A stretch of DNA of 64,000 nt from Calliopsis andreniformis (lineage: Eukaryota; Arthropoda; Insecta; Hymenoptera; Andrenidae): NCBI RefSeq assembly GCF_051401765.1, contig NW_027480450.1, positions 3,906,001-3,970,000 of the forward strand, in the 5' to 3' direction. A program made the translations under genes and the position numbers. Positions 38,586 to 51,499 of this stretch are shown here, piece after piece. The notes under the pieces were generated by a model that had not been told where the DNA came from, ran no database searches, and saw only the letters and a program-made list of their open reading frames with translations. The stretch's first letter is position 1. Every line of letters starts with the position of its first letter.

Positions 38586-41299
38586 CCCCAATCCTCAATC
38601 TTCAATCCTCAATACTCAATCTTCAATCCTCAATCCTCAATTCTCAATCCTCACTCCTCAATCCTCAATCCTCAATCTTCAATTCTCAATACTCAATCTT
38701 CAATCCTCAATCCTCTGTCCTCAAGCCTCAATTCTGAATCCTCAATCCTGAATCCTCAATATTCAGCACTCAGTCCTCAACAATCAACTGCCGATCCTCA
38801 GTCCTCAATAGAATATCCTCAATTCACAGTTTTCAATACTCAATCCCCATTCTTCAATCTTCAAATCTAAATCCACAAACATCAATTCTCATCACTCAAC
38901 CCTCAACACTCAATCCTCAATCTTCAATCCTCAATCCTCAATCCTCAATGTTCAATCCTCAATACTCAATCTTCAATCCTCAATCCACAATTCTTCAATC
39001 CTCAATACTCAATCCACAATCGTCAATCCTCAATCCCCAATCATCAATATTCAATCCTCAAACCTCAATCCTCAATCCTCAATCCTCAATCTTCAATCCT
39101 CAATACTCAGTCTTCAGTCCTCAATCCTCAATCCTCAATGCTCAATCCTGAAACCTCAATCTTCAGCCCTGAGTCCTCAACAATCAGTTGTTAATCCTCT
39201 ATCCTCAATAGAATATCCTCAATTCACAGTTTTCGATACTCAATGCACAATCTGCAATCTTCAATCCTCAATACTCAATCTTCAAGCTGCAATCCTCAGT
39301 CCTCACACCTCAATTCTGAATCCTCAATACTGAATCCTCAATCTTCAGCCCTCAGTCCTCAACAATCAGTTGTCAAACCTCTATCCTCAATAGAATATCC
39401 TCAATTCACAGTTTTCAATACTCAATACTAAATCTGCAATCTTCAAACCTCTATCCACAAACATCAATTCTCATCACTCAACCCTCAACACTCAGTCCTC
39501 AATGTTCAATCCTTAATCCTCAATTCTCAATCTTCAATTCTCGGTACTGTATCTTCAATCCTCAAACCTCAATCCTCAATCCTCATTCCTCAATCCTCAA
39601 TCTTCAATCCTCATTCCCCAATCCTCAGTCTTCAATCCTCGATCCTCAATCCTCAATCCTCAATCCTCAATCCTCAATCCTCAATCTTCAATCATCAATA
39701 CTCAATCATCAATCCTCGATCCTCAATTCTCAATCCTCAATCCTCAATCCTCAATGTTCAACGCACAACCCTCAACCATCAATGCTCAATAGTCAACCAT
39801 CAAACCTCAATACTCAATACTCAATAGAATATCCTGAATTCTCATGATTCAATACTCAATCCACAATATTCAATAATCAAATCTCAATCCTCAAACATCA
39901 ATTCTTAACACTCAATCCACAACACTCAGTCCTCTCTCTTCAATCCTCCATCCTCAATCCTCAATCCTCATGCGTCAATCCACAATCCTCAATCCTCAAC
40001 TCTCAATCCTCAGTCCTCAAACCTCAATCCCGAATCCTCAATCCTGAATCCTCAACCTTCATCCCTCAGTCCTCAGCAATCAACTGTCAATTCTCAATCC
40101 TCAATAGAATATCCTCAATTCACAGTTTTCAATACTCAATCCCCATTCTTCAATCTCCAAATCTCAATCCACAAACATCAATTCCCATCACTCAACCCTC
40201 AACACTCAGTCCTCAATCTTCAATCCTCAATCGTCAATCCTCAATCTTCAATCCTCAATACTCAATCTTCAATTCTCAATCCCCAATTCTCCATCCTCAA
40301 TACTCAATCCTCAATCGTCCATCCTCAATCCCCAATCCTCAATCTTCAATCCTCAATGCTCAATCCTCAGTCTTCAATCCTCGATCCTCAATCCTCAATC
40401 TTGAATCCTCAATAATCAATCTCCAATCCTAGATCCTCAATCCCCAATCCTCAATCCTTAATCCTCAATCTTCAATCCTCAATCCCCAGTCCTCAATCTT
40501 CAATCCTCAATGCTCAATCCTCAATCCTCAAGCCTCTGGCCTCAATCCTCAATCCTCAATCCTCAAACCTCAATCCTCAACCGTCAGTCCTCGTCCTCAA
40601 TCCTCAACCCTCAATACTCAATCCTCAATCTTCAATCATCAATCCTCAATCTTCAATCCTCAATCCTCAATCCTCAATCCTCAATCATCAATATTCAACA
40701 CACAACACTCAACCATCAATCCTCAATTCTCAATCCTCAATCTTCAATCCTCAATACTCAATCTTCAATCCTCAATCCTCAATCCTCAATCCTCAATCAT
40801 CAATCCTCAACCTTCAATACTCAACCCTCAATCCTCAATCCTCAATCCTCAATCCTCAATCATCAATCCTCAATCTTCAATACTCAATCCTCAATCCTAA
40901 ATACTCAATCCTCAATACTCAACCATCAATCCTCAATTCTCAATGCTGACTAGAATATCCTGAATTCTCTGGATTCAATACACAAACCTCAATCCTCAAC
41001 CCTCAGCCCTCATACTTCATCCTCAATCCTCAATCTTCAATCCTCAATCTTCAATCCTCAATACTCAATCTTCAATCCTCAATCCTCAATACTCAATCCT
41101 CAATCCTCAATCCTCAGTCATGAATACTCAATCTTCAATACTCAATCCTCAATCCTCAATCCTCAATTCTCAATCCTCAAGCCTCAATCCTCATTCCTCA
41201 AACCTCAAACCTCAACCCTCAGTCCTCACACTCAATTCTCAATTCTCAATCCTCAATCCTCAATCCTCAATCTTCAGCCCTCAATAATCAATCTCCAAT

Positions 41300-44200
41300 G
41301 CTAGATACTCAATCCCCAATCCTCAATCCTTAATCCTCAATATTCAATCCTCAATCGCCGGTCCTCAATCTACAATCCTCAATGCTCAATCCTCAATCCT
41401 CAATCCTCAGTCTACAATACTCAATCCTCAGCCCTCAATTCTCAGTCCTCAAACCTCAATCCCGAATACTCAATCCTGAGTCCTCAACCTTCAGCCCTCA
41501 GCCCTCAGCAATCAACTGTCAATCCTCAATCCTCAATAGAATATCCTCAATTCACAGTTTTGGATACTCAATCCCCATTCTTCAATCTCCAAATCTCAAT
41601 CCACAAACATCAATTCCCGTCACTCATCCCTCAACACTCAGTCCTCAATCTTTAATCCTCAATCCTCAATCCTCAATCTTCAATCCTCAATACTCAATCT
41701 TCAATCCTCAATCCCCAATTCTCCATCCTCAATACTCAACCCTGAATCGTCAATCCTCAATCCCCAATCCTCAATCTTCAATCCTCAATGCTCAATACTC
41801 AAACCTCAATCCTCAGTCTTCAATCCTCTATACTCAATCTTCAATCCTCAATCCTCAATCCTCAATCCTCAATCCTCAATCCTCAATCCTCAATCCTCAG
41901 TTTACAATACTCAGTCCTCAGCCCTCAATCCTCAGTCCTCAAACCTCAATCCTGAATCCTCAGTCCTGTATCCTCAATCTTCAGCCCTCAGTCCTCAACA
42001 ATCAGTTGTCAATCCTCAATCCTCAATAGAATATACTCAATTCACAGTTTTCAATACTCAATGCTCAATCTGCAATCTTCAAATCTCTAACCACAAACAA
42101 CAATTCTCATCACTCAACCCTCAACACTCAGTCCCCAATCCTCAATCTTCAATCCTCAATCCTCAATCCTCAATCCTCAATCCTCAGCCTTCAATCCTCA
42201 ATACTCAATCTTCAATCCTCAATCCTCAATTCTCAATCCTCAATCCTCAATCCTCAGTCCTCAATCTTCAAATCTTCAATCCTCAGTACTCAATCTTCAA
42301 TCCTCAATCCTCTGTCCTCAAACCTCAATTCTGAATCCTCAATCCTGAATCCTCAATATTCAGCCCTCAGTCCTCAACAATCAACTGCCGATCCTCAGTC
42401 CTCAATAGAATATCCTCAATTCACAGTTTTCAATACTCAATCCCCATTCTTCAATCTTCAAATCTAAATCCACAAACATCAATTCTCATCACTCAACCCT
42501 CAACACTCAATCCTCAATCTTCAATCCTCAATCCTCAATCCTCAATGTTCAATCCTCAATACTCAATCTTCAATCCTCAATCCACAATCCTCAATCCTCA
42601 ATACTCAATCCACAATCGTCAATCCTCAATCCCCAATCATCAATATTCAATCCTCAAACCTCAATCCTCAATCCTCAATCCTCAATCTTCAATCCTCAAT
42701 ACTCAGTCTTCAGTCCTCAATCCTCAATCCTCAATCCTCAATCCTGAAACCTCAATCTTCAGCCCTGAGTCCTCAACAATCAGTTGTCAATCCTCAATCC
42801 TCAATAGAATATCCTCAATTCACACTTATCGATACTCAATGCACAATCTGCAATCTTCAATCCTCAATACTCAATCTTCAAGCTGCAATCCTCAGTCCTC
42901 AAACCTCAATTCTGAATCCTCAATACTGAATCCTCAATCTTCAGCCCTCAGTCCTCAACAATCAGTTGTCAATCCTCTATCCTCAATAGAATATCCTCAA
43001 TTCACACTTTTCAATACTCAATACTCAATCTGCAATCTTCAATCCTCTATCCACAAACATCAATTCTCATCACTCAACCCTCAACACTCAGTCCTCAATG
43101 TTCAATCCTCAATCCTCAATTCTCAATCTTCAATTCTCAGTACTGTATCTTCAATCCTCAAACCTCAATCCTCAATCCTCATTCCTCAATCCTCAATCTT
43201 CAATCCTCATTCCCCAAACCTCAGTCTTCAATCCTCGATCCTCAATCCTCAATCCTGAATCCTCAATCCTCAATTCTCAATCATCTGTCCTCAATACTCA
43301 ATCATCAATCCTCAATCCTCAATTCTCAATACTCAATCCTCAATCCTAAATCATCAATCCAAAATCTTCAATACTCAATCCTCAATCATCAATCCTCAAT
43401 ACTCATCCATCAATCCTCAATTCTCAATACTCAATAGAATATCCTGAGTTCTCAGGATTCAATACTCAAACCTCGATCCTCATCCCTCAGACCTCATTCT
43501 CAATCCTCAATCCTCAATCCTCAATCCTCAATCCTCAATATGAAATACTCAATACTCAATCTTCAATCCTCAACCCTCAATCCTCAATCCTCAATCTTCA
43601 ATCATCAATACTCAATCATCAATCCTCGATCCTCAATTCTCAATCCTCAATCCTCAATCCTCAATGTTCAACACACAACCCTCAACCATCAATGCTCAAT
43701 AGTCAACCATCAAACCTCAATTCTCAATACTCAATAGAATATCCTGAATTCTCATGGTTCAATACTCAATCCACAATATCCAATAATCAAATCTCAATCC
43801 TCAGACATCAATTCTTAACACTCAATCCACAACACTCAGTCCTCTCTCTTCAATCCTCCATCCTCAATCCTCAATCCTCACGCGTCAATCCTCAATCCTC
43901 AAACCCCAACTCTCAATCCTGAGTCCTCAAACCTCAATCCCGAATCCTCAATCCCGAATCCTCAACCTTCAGCCCTCAGTCCTCAGCAATCAACTGTCAA
44001 TTCTCAATCTTCAATAGAATATCCTCAGTTCACAGTTTTCAATACTCAATCCCCATTCTTCAATCTCCAAATCTCAATCCACAAACATCAATTCCCATCA
44101 CTCAACCCTTAACACTCAGTCCTCAATCTTCAACCCTCAATCCTCAATCCTCAATCTTCAATCCTCAATACTCAACCTTCAATCCTCAATCCCCAATTCT

Positions 44201-44764
44201 CCATCCTCAATACTCAATCCTCAATCGTCAATCCTCAGTCCCCAATCCTCAATCTTCAATCCTCAATGCTCAATCCTCAATCCTCAATCCTCAGTCTTCA
44301 ATCCTCTATACTCAATCTTCAATCCTCAATCCTCAATCCTCAATCCTCAATCCTCAATCCTCAATCCTCAGTCTACAATACTCGATCCTCAGCCCTCAAT
44401 CCTCAGTCCTCAAATCTCAATCCTGAATCCTCAGTCCTGTATCCTCAATCTTCAGCCCTCAGTCCTCAACAATCAGTTGTCAATCCTCAATCCTCAATAG
44501 AATATCCTCAATTCACAGTTTTCAATACTCAATGTTCAATCTGCAATCTTCAAATCTCTAACCACAGACAGCAATTCTCATCACTCAACCCTCAACACTC
44601 AGTCCCCAATCCTCGATCCTCAATCCTCAATCTTCAATCCTCAGTCCCCAATCCTCAGTCTTCAATCCTCGATCCTCAATCCTCAATCCTCAATCCTCAA
44701 TCCTCAATCCTCAATCATCAATCCTCAATACTCAGTCTTCAATCCTCAATAATCAAACTCCAAT
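41300..44764 (+). repeat. 3.47-kb tandem duplication, copy 1
   Basis: CGCCGG at 41356 recurs at 44821, offset 3465 (495 heptamers). The offset becomes 3472 after about 42750 and 3473 after about 43670. Contents in order are an M1 half module, M3 a (41507), b (42000), c (42378), L marker (42545), e (42777), d (42959), dyad (43443), M1, CCTCTCTCTTC (43841), a (43988) and b (44471). Few single-base differences from copy 2 were seen. The left edge is approximate. Confidence 0.92.
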
Positions 44765-47700
44765 CCTAGATCCTCAATCCCCAATCCTCAATCCTTAATC
44801 TTCAATATTCAATCCTCAATCGCCGGTCCTCAATCTACAATCCTCAATGCTCAATCCTCAATCCTCAATCCTCAGTCTACAATACTCAATCCTCAGCCCT
44901 CAATTCTCAGTCCTCAAACCTCAATCCCGAATACTCAATCCTGAGTCCTCAACCTTCAGCCCTCAGCCCTCAGCAATCAACTGTCAATCCTCAATCCTCA
45001 ATAGAATATCCTCAATTCACAGTTTTGGATACTCAATCCCCATTCTTCAATCTCCAAATCTCAATCCACAAACATCAATTCCCGTCACTCATCCCTCAAC
45101 ACTCAGTCCTCAATCTTTAATCCTCAATCCTCAATCCTCAATCTTCAATCCTCAATACTCAATCTTCAATCCTCAATCCCCAATTCTCCATCCTCAATAC
45201 TCAACCCTGAATCGTCAATCCTCAATCCCCAATCCTCAATCTTCAATCCTCAATGCTCAATACTCAAACCTCAATCCTCAGTCTTCAATCCTCTATACTC
45301 AATCTTCAATCCTCAATCCTCAATCCTCAATCCTCAATCCTCAATCCTCAATCCTCAATCCTCAGTTTACAATACTCAGTCCTCAGCCCTCAATCCTCAG
45401 TCCTCAAACCTCAATCCTGAATCCTCAGTCCTGTATCCTCAATCTTCAGCCCTCAGTCCTCAACAATCAGTTGTCAATCCTCAATCCTCAATAGAATATA
45501 CTCAATTCACAGTTTTCAATACTCAATGCTCAATCTGCAATCTTCAAATCTCTAACCACAAACAACAATTCTCATCACTCAACCCTCAACACTCAGTCCC
45601 CAATCCTCAATCTTCATTCCTCAATCCTCAATCCTCAATCCTCAATCCTCAGCCTTCAATCCTCAATACTCAATCTTCAATCCTCAATCCTCAATTCTCA
45701 ATCCTCAATCCTCAATCCTCAGTCCTCAATCTTCAAATCTTCAATCCTCAGTACTCAATCTTCAATCCTCAATCCTCTGTCCTCAAACCTCAATTCTGAA
45801 TCCTCAATCCTGAATCCTCAATATTCAGCCCTCAGTCCTCAACAATCAACTGCCGATCCTCAGTCCTCAATAGAATATCCTCAATTCACAGTTTTCAATA
45901 CTCAATCCCCATTCTTCAATCTTCAAATCTAAATCCACAAACATCAATTCTCATCACTCAACCCTCAACACTCAATCCTCAATCTTCAATCCTCAAACCT
46001 CAATCCTCAATGTTCAATCCTCAATACTCAATCTTCAATCCTCAATCCACAATCCTCAATCCTCAATACTCAATCCACAATCGTCAATCCTCAATCCCCA
46101 ATCATCAATATTCAATCCTCAAACCTCAATCCTCAGTCTACAATACTCAATCCTCAGCCCTCAATCCTCAGTCCTCAAACCTCAATCCTGAATCCTCAGT
46201 CCTGTATCCTCAATCCTGAAACCTCAATCTTCAGCCCTGAGTCCTCAACAATCAGTTGTCAATCCTCAATCCTCAATAGAATATCCTCAATTCACAGTTA
46301 TCGATACTCAATGCACAATCTGCAATCTTCAATCCTCAATACTCAATCTTCAAGCTGCAATCCTCAGTCCTCAAACCTCAATTCTGAATCCTCAATACTG
46401 AATCCTCAATCTTCAGCCCTCAGTCCTCAACAATCAGTTGTCAATCCTCTATCCTCAATAGAATATCCTCAATTCACACTTTTCAATACTCAATACTCAA
46501 TCTGCAATCTTCAATCCTCTATCCACAAACATCAATTCTCATCACTCAACCCTCAACACTCAGTCCTCAATGTTCAATCCTCAATCCTCAATTCTCAATC
46601 TTCAATTCTCAGTACTGTATCTTCAATCTTCAAACCTCAATCCTCAATCCTCATTCCTCAATCCTCAATCTTCAATCCTCATTCCCCAAACCTCAGTCTT
46701 CAATCCTCGATCCTCAATCCTCAATCCTGAATCCTCAATCCTCAATTCTCAATCATCTGTCCTCAATACTCAATCATCAATCCTCAATCCTCAATTCTCA
46801 ATACTCAATCCTCAATCCTAAATCATCAATCCAAAATCTTCAATACTCAATCCTCAATCATCAATCCTCAATACTCATCCATCAATCCTCAATTCTCAAT
46901 ACTCAATAGAATATCCTGAGTTCTCAGGATTCAATACTCAAACCTCGATCCTCATCCCTCAGACCTCATTCTCAATCCTCAATCCTCAATCCTCAATCCT
47001 CAATCCTCAATATGAAATACTCAATACTCAATCTTCAATCCTCAACCCTCAATCCTCAATCCTCAATCTTCAATCATCAATACTCAATCATCAATCCCCG
47101 ATCCTCAATTCTCAATCCTCAATCCTCAATCCTCAATGTTCCACACCACAACCCTCAACCATCAATGCTCAATAGTCAACCATCAAACCTCAATTCTCAA
47201 TACTCAATAGAATATCCTGAATTCTCATGGTTCAATACTCAATCCACAATATCCAATAATCAAATCTCAATCCTCAGACATCAATTCTTAACACTCAATC
47301 CACAACACTCAGTTCTCTCTCTTCAATCCTCCATCCTCAATCCTCAATCCTCACGCGTCAATCCTCAATCCTCAAACCCCAACTCTCAATCCTGAGTCCT
47401 CAAACCTCAATCCCGAATCCTCAATCCCGAATCCTCAACCATCAGCCCTCAGTCCTCAGCAATCAACTGTCAATTCTCAATCTTCAATAGAATATCCTCA
47501 GTTCACAGTTTTCAATACTCAATCCCCATTCTTCAATCTCCAACTCTCAATCCACAAACATCAATTCCCATCACTCAACCCTTAACACTCAGTCCTCAAT
47601 CTTCAACCCTCAATCCTCAATCCTCAATCTTCAATCCTCAATACTCAACCTTCAATCCTCAATCCCCAATTCTCCATCCTCAATACTCAATCCTCAATCG

Positions 47701-48223
47701 TCAATCCTCAGTCCCCAATCCTCAATCTTCAATCCTCAATGCTCAATCCTCAATCCTCAGTCCTCAGTCTTCAATCCTCTATACTCAATCTTCAATCCTC
47801 AATCCTCAATCCTCAATCCTCAATCCTCAATCCTCAATCCTCAGTCTACAATACTCGATCCTCAGCCCTCAATCCTCAGTCCTCAAATCTCAATCCTGAA
47901 TCCTCAGTCCTGTATCCTCAATCTTCAGCCCTCAGTCCTCAACAATCAGTTGTCAATCCTCAATCCTCAATAGAATATCCTCAATTCACAGTTTTCAATA
48001 CTCAATGTTCAATCTGCAATCTTCAAATCTCTAACCACAGACAGCAATTCTCATCACTCAACCCTCAACACTCAGTCCCCAATCCTCGATCCTCAATCCT
48101 CAATCTTCAATCCTCAGTCCCCAATCCTCAGTCTTCAATCCTCGATCCTCAATCCTCAATCCTCAATCCTCAATCCTCAATCCTCAATCATCAATCCTCA
48201 ATACTCAGTCTTCAATCCTCAAT
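44765..48223 (+). repeat. 3.47-kb tandem duplication, copy 2
   Basis: Collinear with copy 1 until the shared CAGTCTTCAATCCTCAAT ends at 48223 (44750 in copy 1). Differences seen include CACAGTTATCG here against CACACTTATCG near 42832, and GTTCCACACCACAACC here against GTTCAACACACAACC near 43666. A swapped patch at 46132-46212 also differs. The M3 set is a 44975, b 45467, c 45843, e 46249, d 46431, a 47460 and b 47939. Confidence 0.92.
46132..46212 (+). other. Conversion-like patch inside copy 2
   Basis: Where copy 1 (about 42665-42745) has plain heptamers and CAGTCTTCAGTCC, copy 2 has CAGTCTACAATACTC, CTGAATCCTCAGTCCTG and TATCCTC. The new text is the usual approach to an M3b element, as near 38353-38432 and 25740-25820. 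Flanks on both sides remain collinear, and the length changes by just one heptamer. Confidence 0.85.
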
Positions 48224-48474
48224 CCTCAGTCATGAATACCCAATCTTCAATACTCAATCCTCAATCCTCAATCCTCAATTCTCAATCCTCAAGCCTCAAT
48301 CCTCAATCCTCAAACCTCAATCCTCAACCCTCAGTCCTCACCCTCAATTCTCAATTCTCAATCCTCAATCCTCAATCCTCAACCCTCAATCCTCAATCTT
48401 CAATATTCAATACTCAATACTCAATCTTCAATCCTCAACCCTCTATCCCCAATCCTCAATCCTCAATACTCAAT

Positions 48475-49200
48475 CCTGAATCCTCAATCCTCAACTCTCA
48501 ATCCTCAAGCCTCAATCCTCATTCCTCAAACCTCAATCCTCAACCCTCAGTCCTCACCCTCAATTCTCAATTCTCAATCCACAATCCACAATCCTCAATC
48601 TTCAATCCTCAATAATCAATCTCCAATCCTAGGTACTCAATCCCCAATCCTCAATCCTTAATCCTCAATCTTCAATCCTCAATCCCCGGTCCTCAATCTA
48701 CAATCCTCAATGCTCAATCCTCAATCCTCAATCCTCAGTCCTCAACCCTCAATCCTCAATCCTCAATCCTCAATCTTGAATCCTCAATAATCAAACTCCA
48801 ATCCTAGATCCTCAATCCGCAATCCTCAATCCTTAATCCTCAATCCTCAATCCTCAATCCTCAATCCTCAATCCTCAGTCTTCAATCCTCTATACTCAAT
48901 CTTCAATCCTCAATCCTCAATCCTCAATCCTCAATCCTCAATCCTCAATACTCAATCCTGAACCCTCAATCCTCAACTCTCAATCCTCAAGCCTCAATCC
49001 TCATTCCTCAAACCTCAATCCTCAACCCTCAGTCCTCACCCTCAATTCTCAATTCTCAATCCACAATCCACAATCCTCAATCTTCAATCCTCAATAATCA
49101 ATCTCCAATCCTAGGTACTCAATCCCCAATCCTCAATCCTTAATCCTCAATCTTCAATCCTCAATCCCCGGTCCTCAATCTACAATCCTCAATGCTCAAT
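48475..49200 (+). repeat. 482-bp tandem duplication
   Basis: AGGTACTC at 48631 recurs at 49113, offset 482. In both, the M1 hallmark CCTAGATAC is changed to CCTAGGTAC, creating an AvrII site (CCTAGG) that I saw only in these two copies. Preceding CAACTCTCAATCC and following CCCCGGTCC also match. Confidence 0.85.
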
Positions 49201-50460
49201 CCTCAATCCTCAATTCTCAATCTTCAATCCTCAATCCTCAATCCTCAATCCTCAACCCTCAATACTCAATCCTCAGTCATAAATCCTCAATCTTCAATGC
49301 TCAATCGTCAATCCTCAGTCCTCAATCCTCTATCCTCAATCCTCGTTCCTCAAACCTCAATCCTCAACCCTCAGACCTCATCCTCAATTCTCAGTTCTCA
49401 ATTCTCAATCATCAATCCTCAATCCTCAATCTTGAATCCTCAATAATCAAACTCCAATCCTAGATCCTCAAGCCGCAATCCTCAATCCTTAATCCTCAAT
49501 CCTCAATCCTCAATCCTCAATCCTCAATCCTCAATACTCAATCCTCAACCGTCAATCCTCAATCCCCAATCCTCAATCTTCAATCCTCAATGCTCAATCC
49601 TCAATCCTCAATCCTCAGTCTTGAATCCTCTATACTCAATCTTCAATCCTCAATCCTCAATCCTCAATCCTCAATCCTCAACATTCAATACACAACCCTC
49701 AATCCTCAATACTCAATCCTCAATACACAACGATCAGTCCTCAATTCTCAATACTGACTAGAATATCCTGAATTCTCAGAATTCAATACTGAAACCTCAA
49801 TCCTCAACCCTCAGCCCTCATCCTTCATCCTCAATCCTCAATCCTCAATCCTCAATCTTCAATCCTCAGTACTCAATCTTCAATCCTCAATCCTCAATCC
49901 TCAATCCTCAGTCATCAATCCTCAACCTTCAAGACTCATCGCTCAATCCTCAATCCTCAATCCTCAATCCTCAATCCTCAATCATCAATCCTCAATCTTC
50001 AATACTCAATCCTCAATCCTCAATACTCAATCCTCAATACTCAACCATCAATCCTCAATCCTCAAACCTCAATCCTCAACCGTCAGTCCTCGTCCTCAAT
50101 CCTCAACACTCAATACTCAATCCTCAATCTTCAATCATCAATACTCAATCTTCAATCCTCAATCCTCAATCCTCAATCCTCAATCATCAATATTCAACAC
50201 ACAACACTCAACCATCCATCCTCAATACTCAATCTTCAACCTTCAATCCTCAATACTCAATCTTCAATCCTCAATCCTCAATCCTCAATCCTCAATCATC
50301 AATCCTCAACCTTCAATACTCAACCCACAATCCTCAAACCTCAATCCTCAATCCTCAATCATCAATCCTCAATCTTAAATACTCAATCCTCAATCCTCAA
50401 GCCTCAATCCTCAATCCTCAGCCTTCAATCCTCAATATTCAATCTTCAATCCTCAATCCT
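49200..50460 (+). repeat. Mixed heptamer array without M3 elements
   Basis: Plain and variant heptamers with M1 fragments (CCTAGATCC near 49458) and an ACTAGAATATCCTG marker near 49757. A local oddity is CAAGCCGCAATCC near 49468. Nothing else recognised. Confidence 0.75.
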
Positions 50461-50765
50461 CTATTCTCAATCCTCAATCTCAATCCTCAATCCTCAATCT
50501 TCAATCCTCAATACTCAATTTCAATCCTCAATCCTCTGTCCTCAAACCTCAATTCTGAATCCTCAATCCTGAATCCTCAATATTCAGCCCTCAGTCCTCA
50601 ACAATCAACTGCCGATCCTCAGTCCTCAATAGAATATCCTCAATTTACAGTTTTCAATACTCAATCCCCATTCTTCAATCTTCAAATCTAAATCCACAAA
50701 CATCAATTCTCATCACTCAACCCTCAACAGTCAATCCTCAATCTTCAATCTCAATCCTCAATCCT
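50460..50765 (+). repeat. Array segment with several short units
   Basis: At least three places lose the 7-bp phase: CAATCTCAATCC near 50478, CAATTTCAATCC near 50517 and CTTCAATCTCAATCC near 50750. Related copies (for example 27420-27690) have full heptamers there. An M3c element lies between (about 50600-50730). Confidence 0.8.
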
Positions 50766-51499
50766 CAATGTTCAATACTCAATACTCAATCTTCAATCCT
50801 CAATCCACAATTCTCAATCCTCAATACTCAATCTTCAATCCTCAATCTTCAATCCTCAATCCTCAAGCATCAATCCTCAACCTTCAATACTCAACCCTCA
50901 ATCCTCAATCCTCAATCCTCAATCCTCAATCATCAATCCTCAATCTTCAATACTCAATCCTCAATCCTCAATACTCAATCCTCAATACTCAACGATTAGT
51001 CCTCAATTCTCAATACTGACTAGAATATCCTGAATTCTCAGGATTCAATACTCAAACCTCAATCCTCAACCCTCAGCCCTCATCCTTCATCCTCAATCCT
51101 CAATCCTCAATCCTCAATCTTCAATCCTCAGTACTCAATCTTCAATCCTCAATCCTCAATCCTCAATCCTCAGTCATCAATCCTCAACCTTCAATACTCA
51201 GCCCTCAATCCTCAATCCTCAATCCTCAATCCTCAATCCTCAATCCTCAATCATCAATCCTCAATCTTCAATACTCAATCCTCAATCCTCAATACTCAAT
51301 CCTCAATACTCAACCATCAATCCTCAATTCTCAATGCTGACTAGAATATCCTGAATTCTCTGGATTCAATACTCGAACCTCAATTCTCAACCCTCAGCCC
51401 TCATACTTCATCCTCAATCCTCAATCTTCAATCCTCAATCTTCAATCCTCAATACTCAATCTTCAATCCTCAATCCTCAATCCTCAATCCACAATCCTC

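Larger units (their letters stand above)
25640..41300 (+). repeat. M3-rich domain, first part
   Basis: From here M3 elements are frequent. Five subtypes can be told apart. Subtype a has CAACTGTCAATTC and CAATTCCC. Subtype b has CAGTTGTC, CTAACCACAAACAAC and CAGTCCCCAATCC. Subtype c has CAACTGCCGATCC and AAATCTAAATCC. Subtype d has AAACCTCTATCC. Subtype e is preceded by CCCTGAGTCC and has TTTTCGATACTCAATGCAC. Approximate starts are b 25843, c 26178, b 26815, c 27528, a 29416, b 29912, c 30855, e 31262, d 31444, a 33361, b 33850, a 34801, c 35173, e/d hybrid 35574, b 36231, b 38455, c 38780, e 39181, d 39362 and a 40076. Spaces between are M1 modules and plain heptamers. Confidence 0.85.

Noticed and set aside
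25640..48223. Transposon or retroelement as the cause of the 3-4-kb period
   Set aside because: No terminal repeats, coding capacity or target duplications. Units are head to tail and differ by whole heptamers, which fits unequal exchange.
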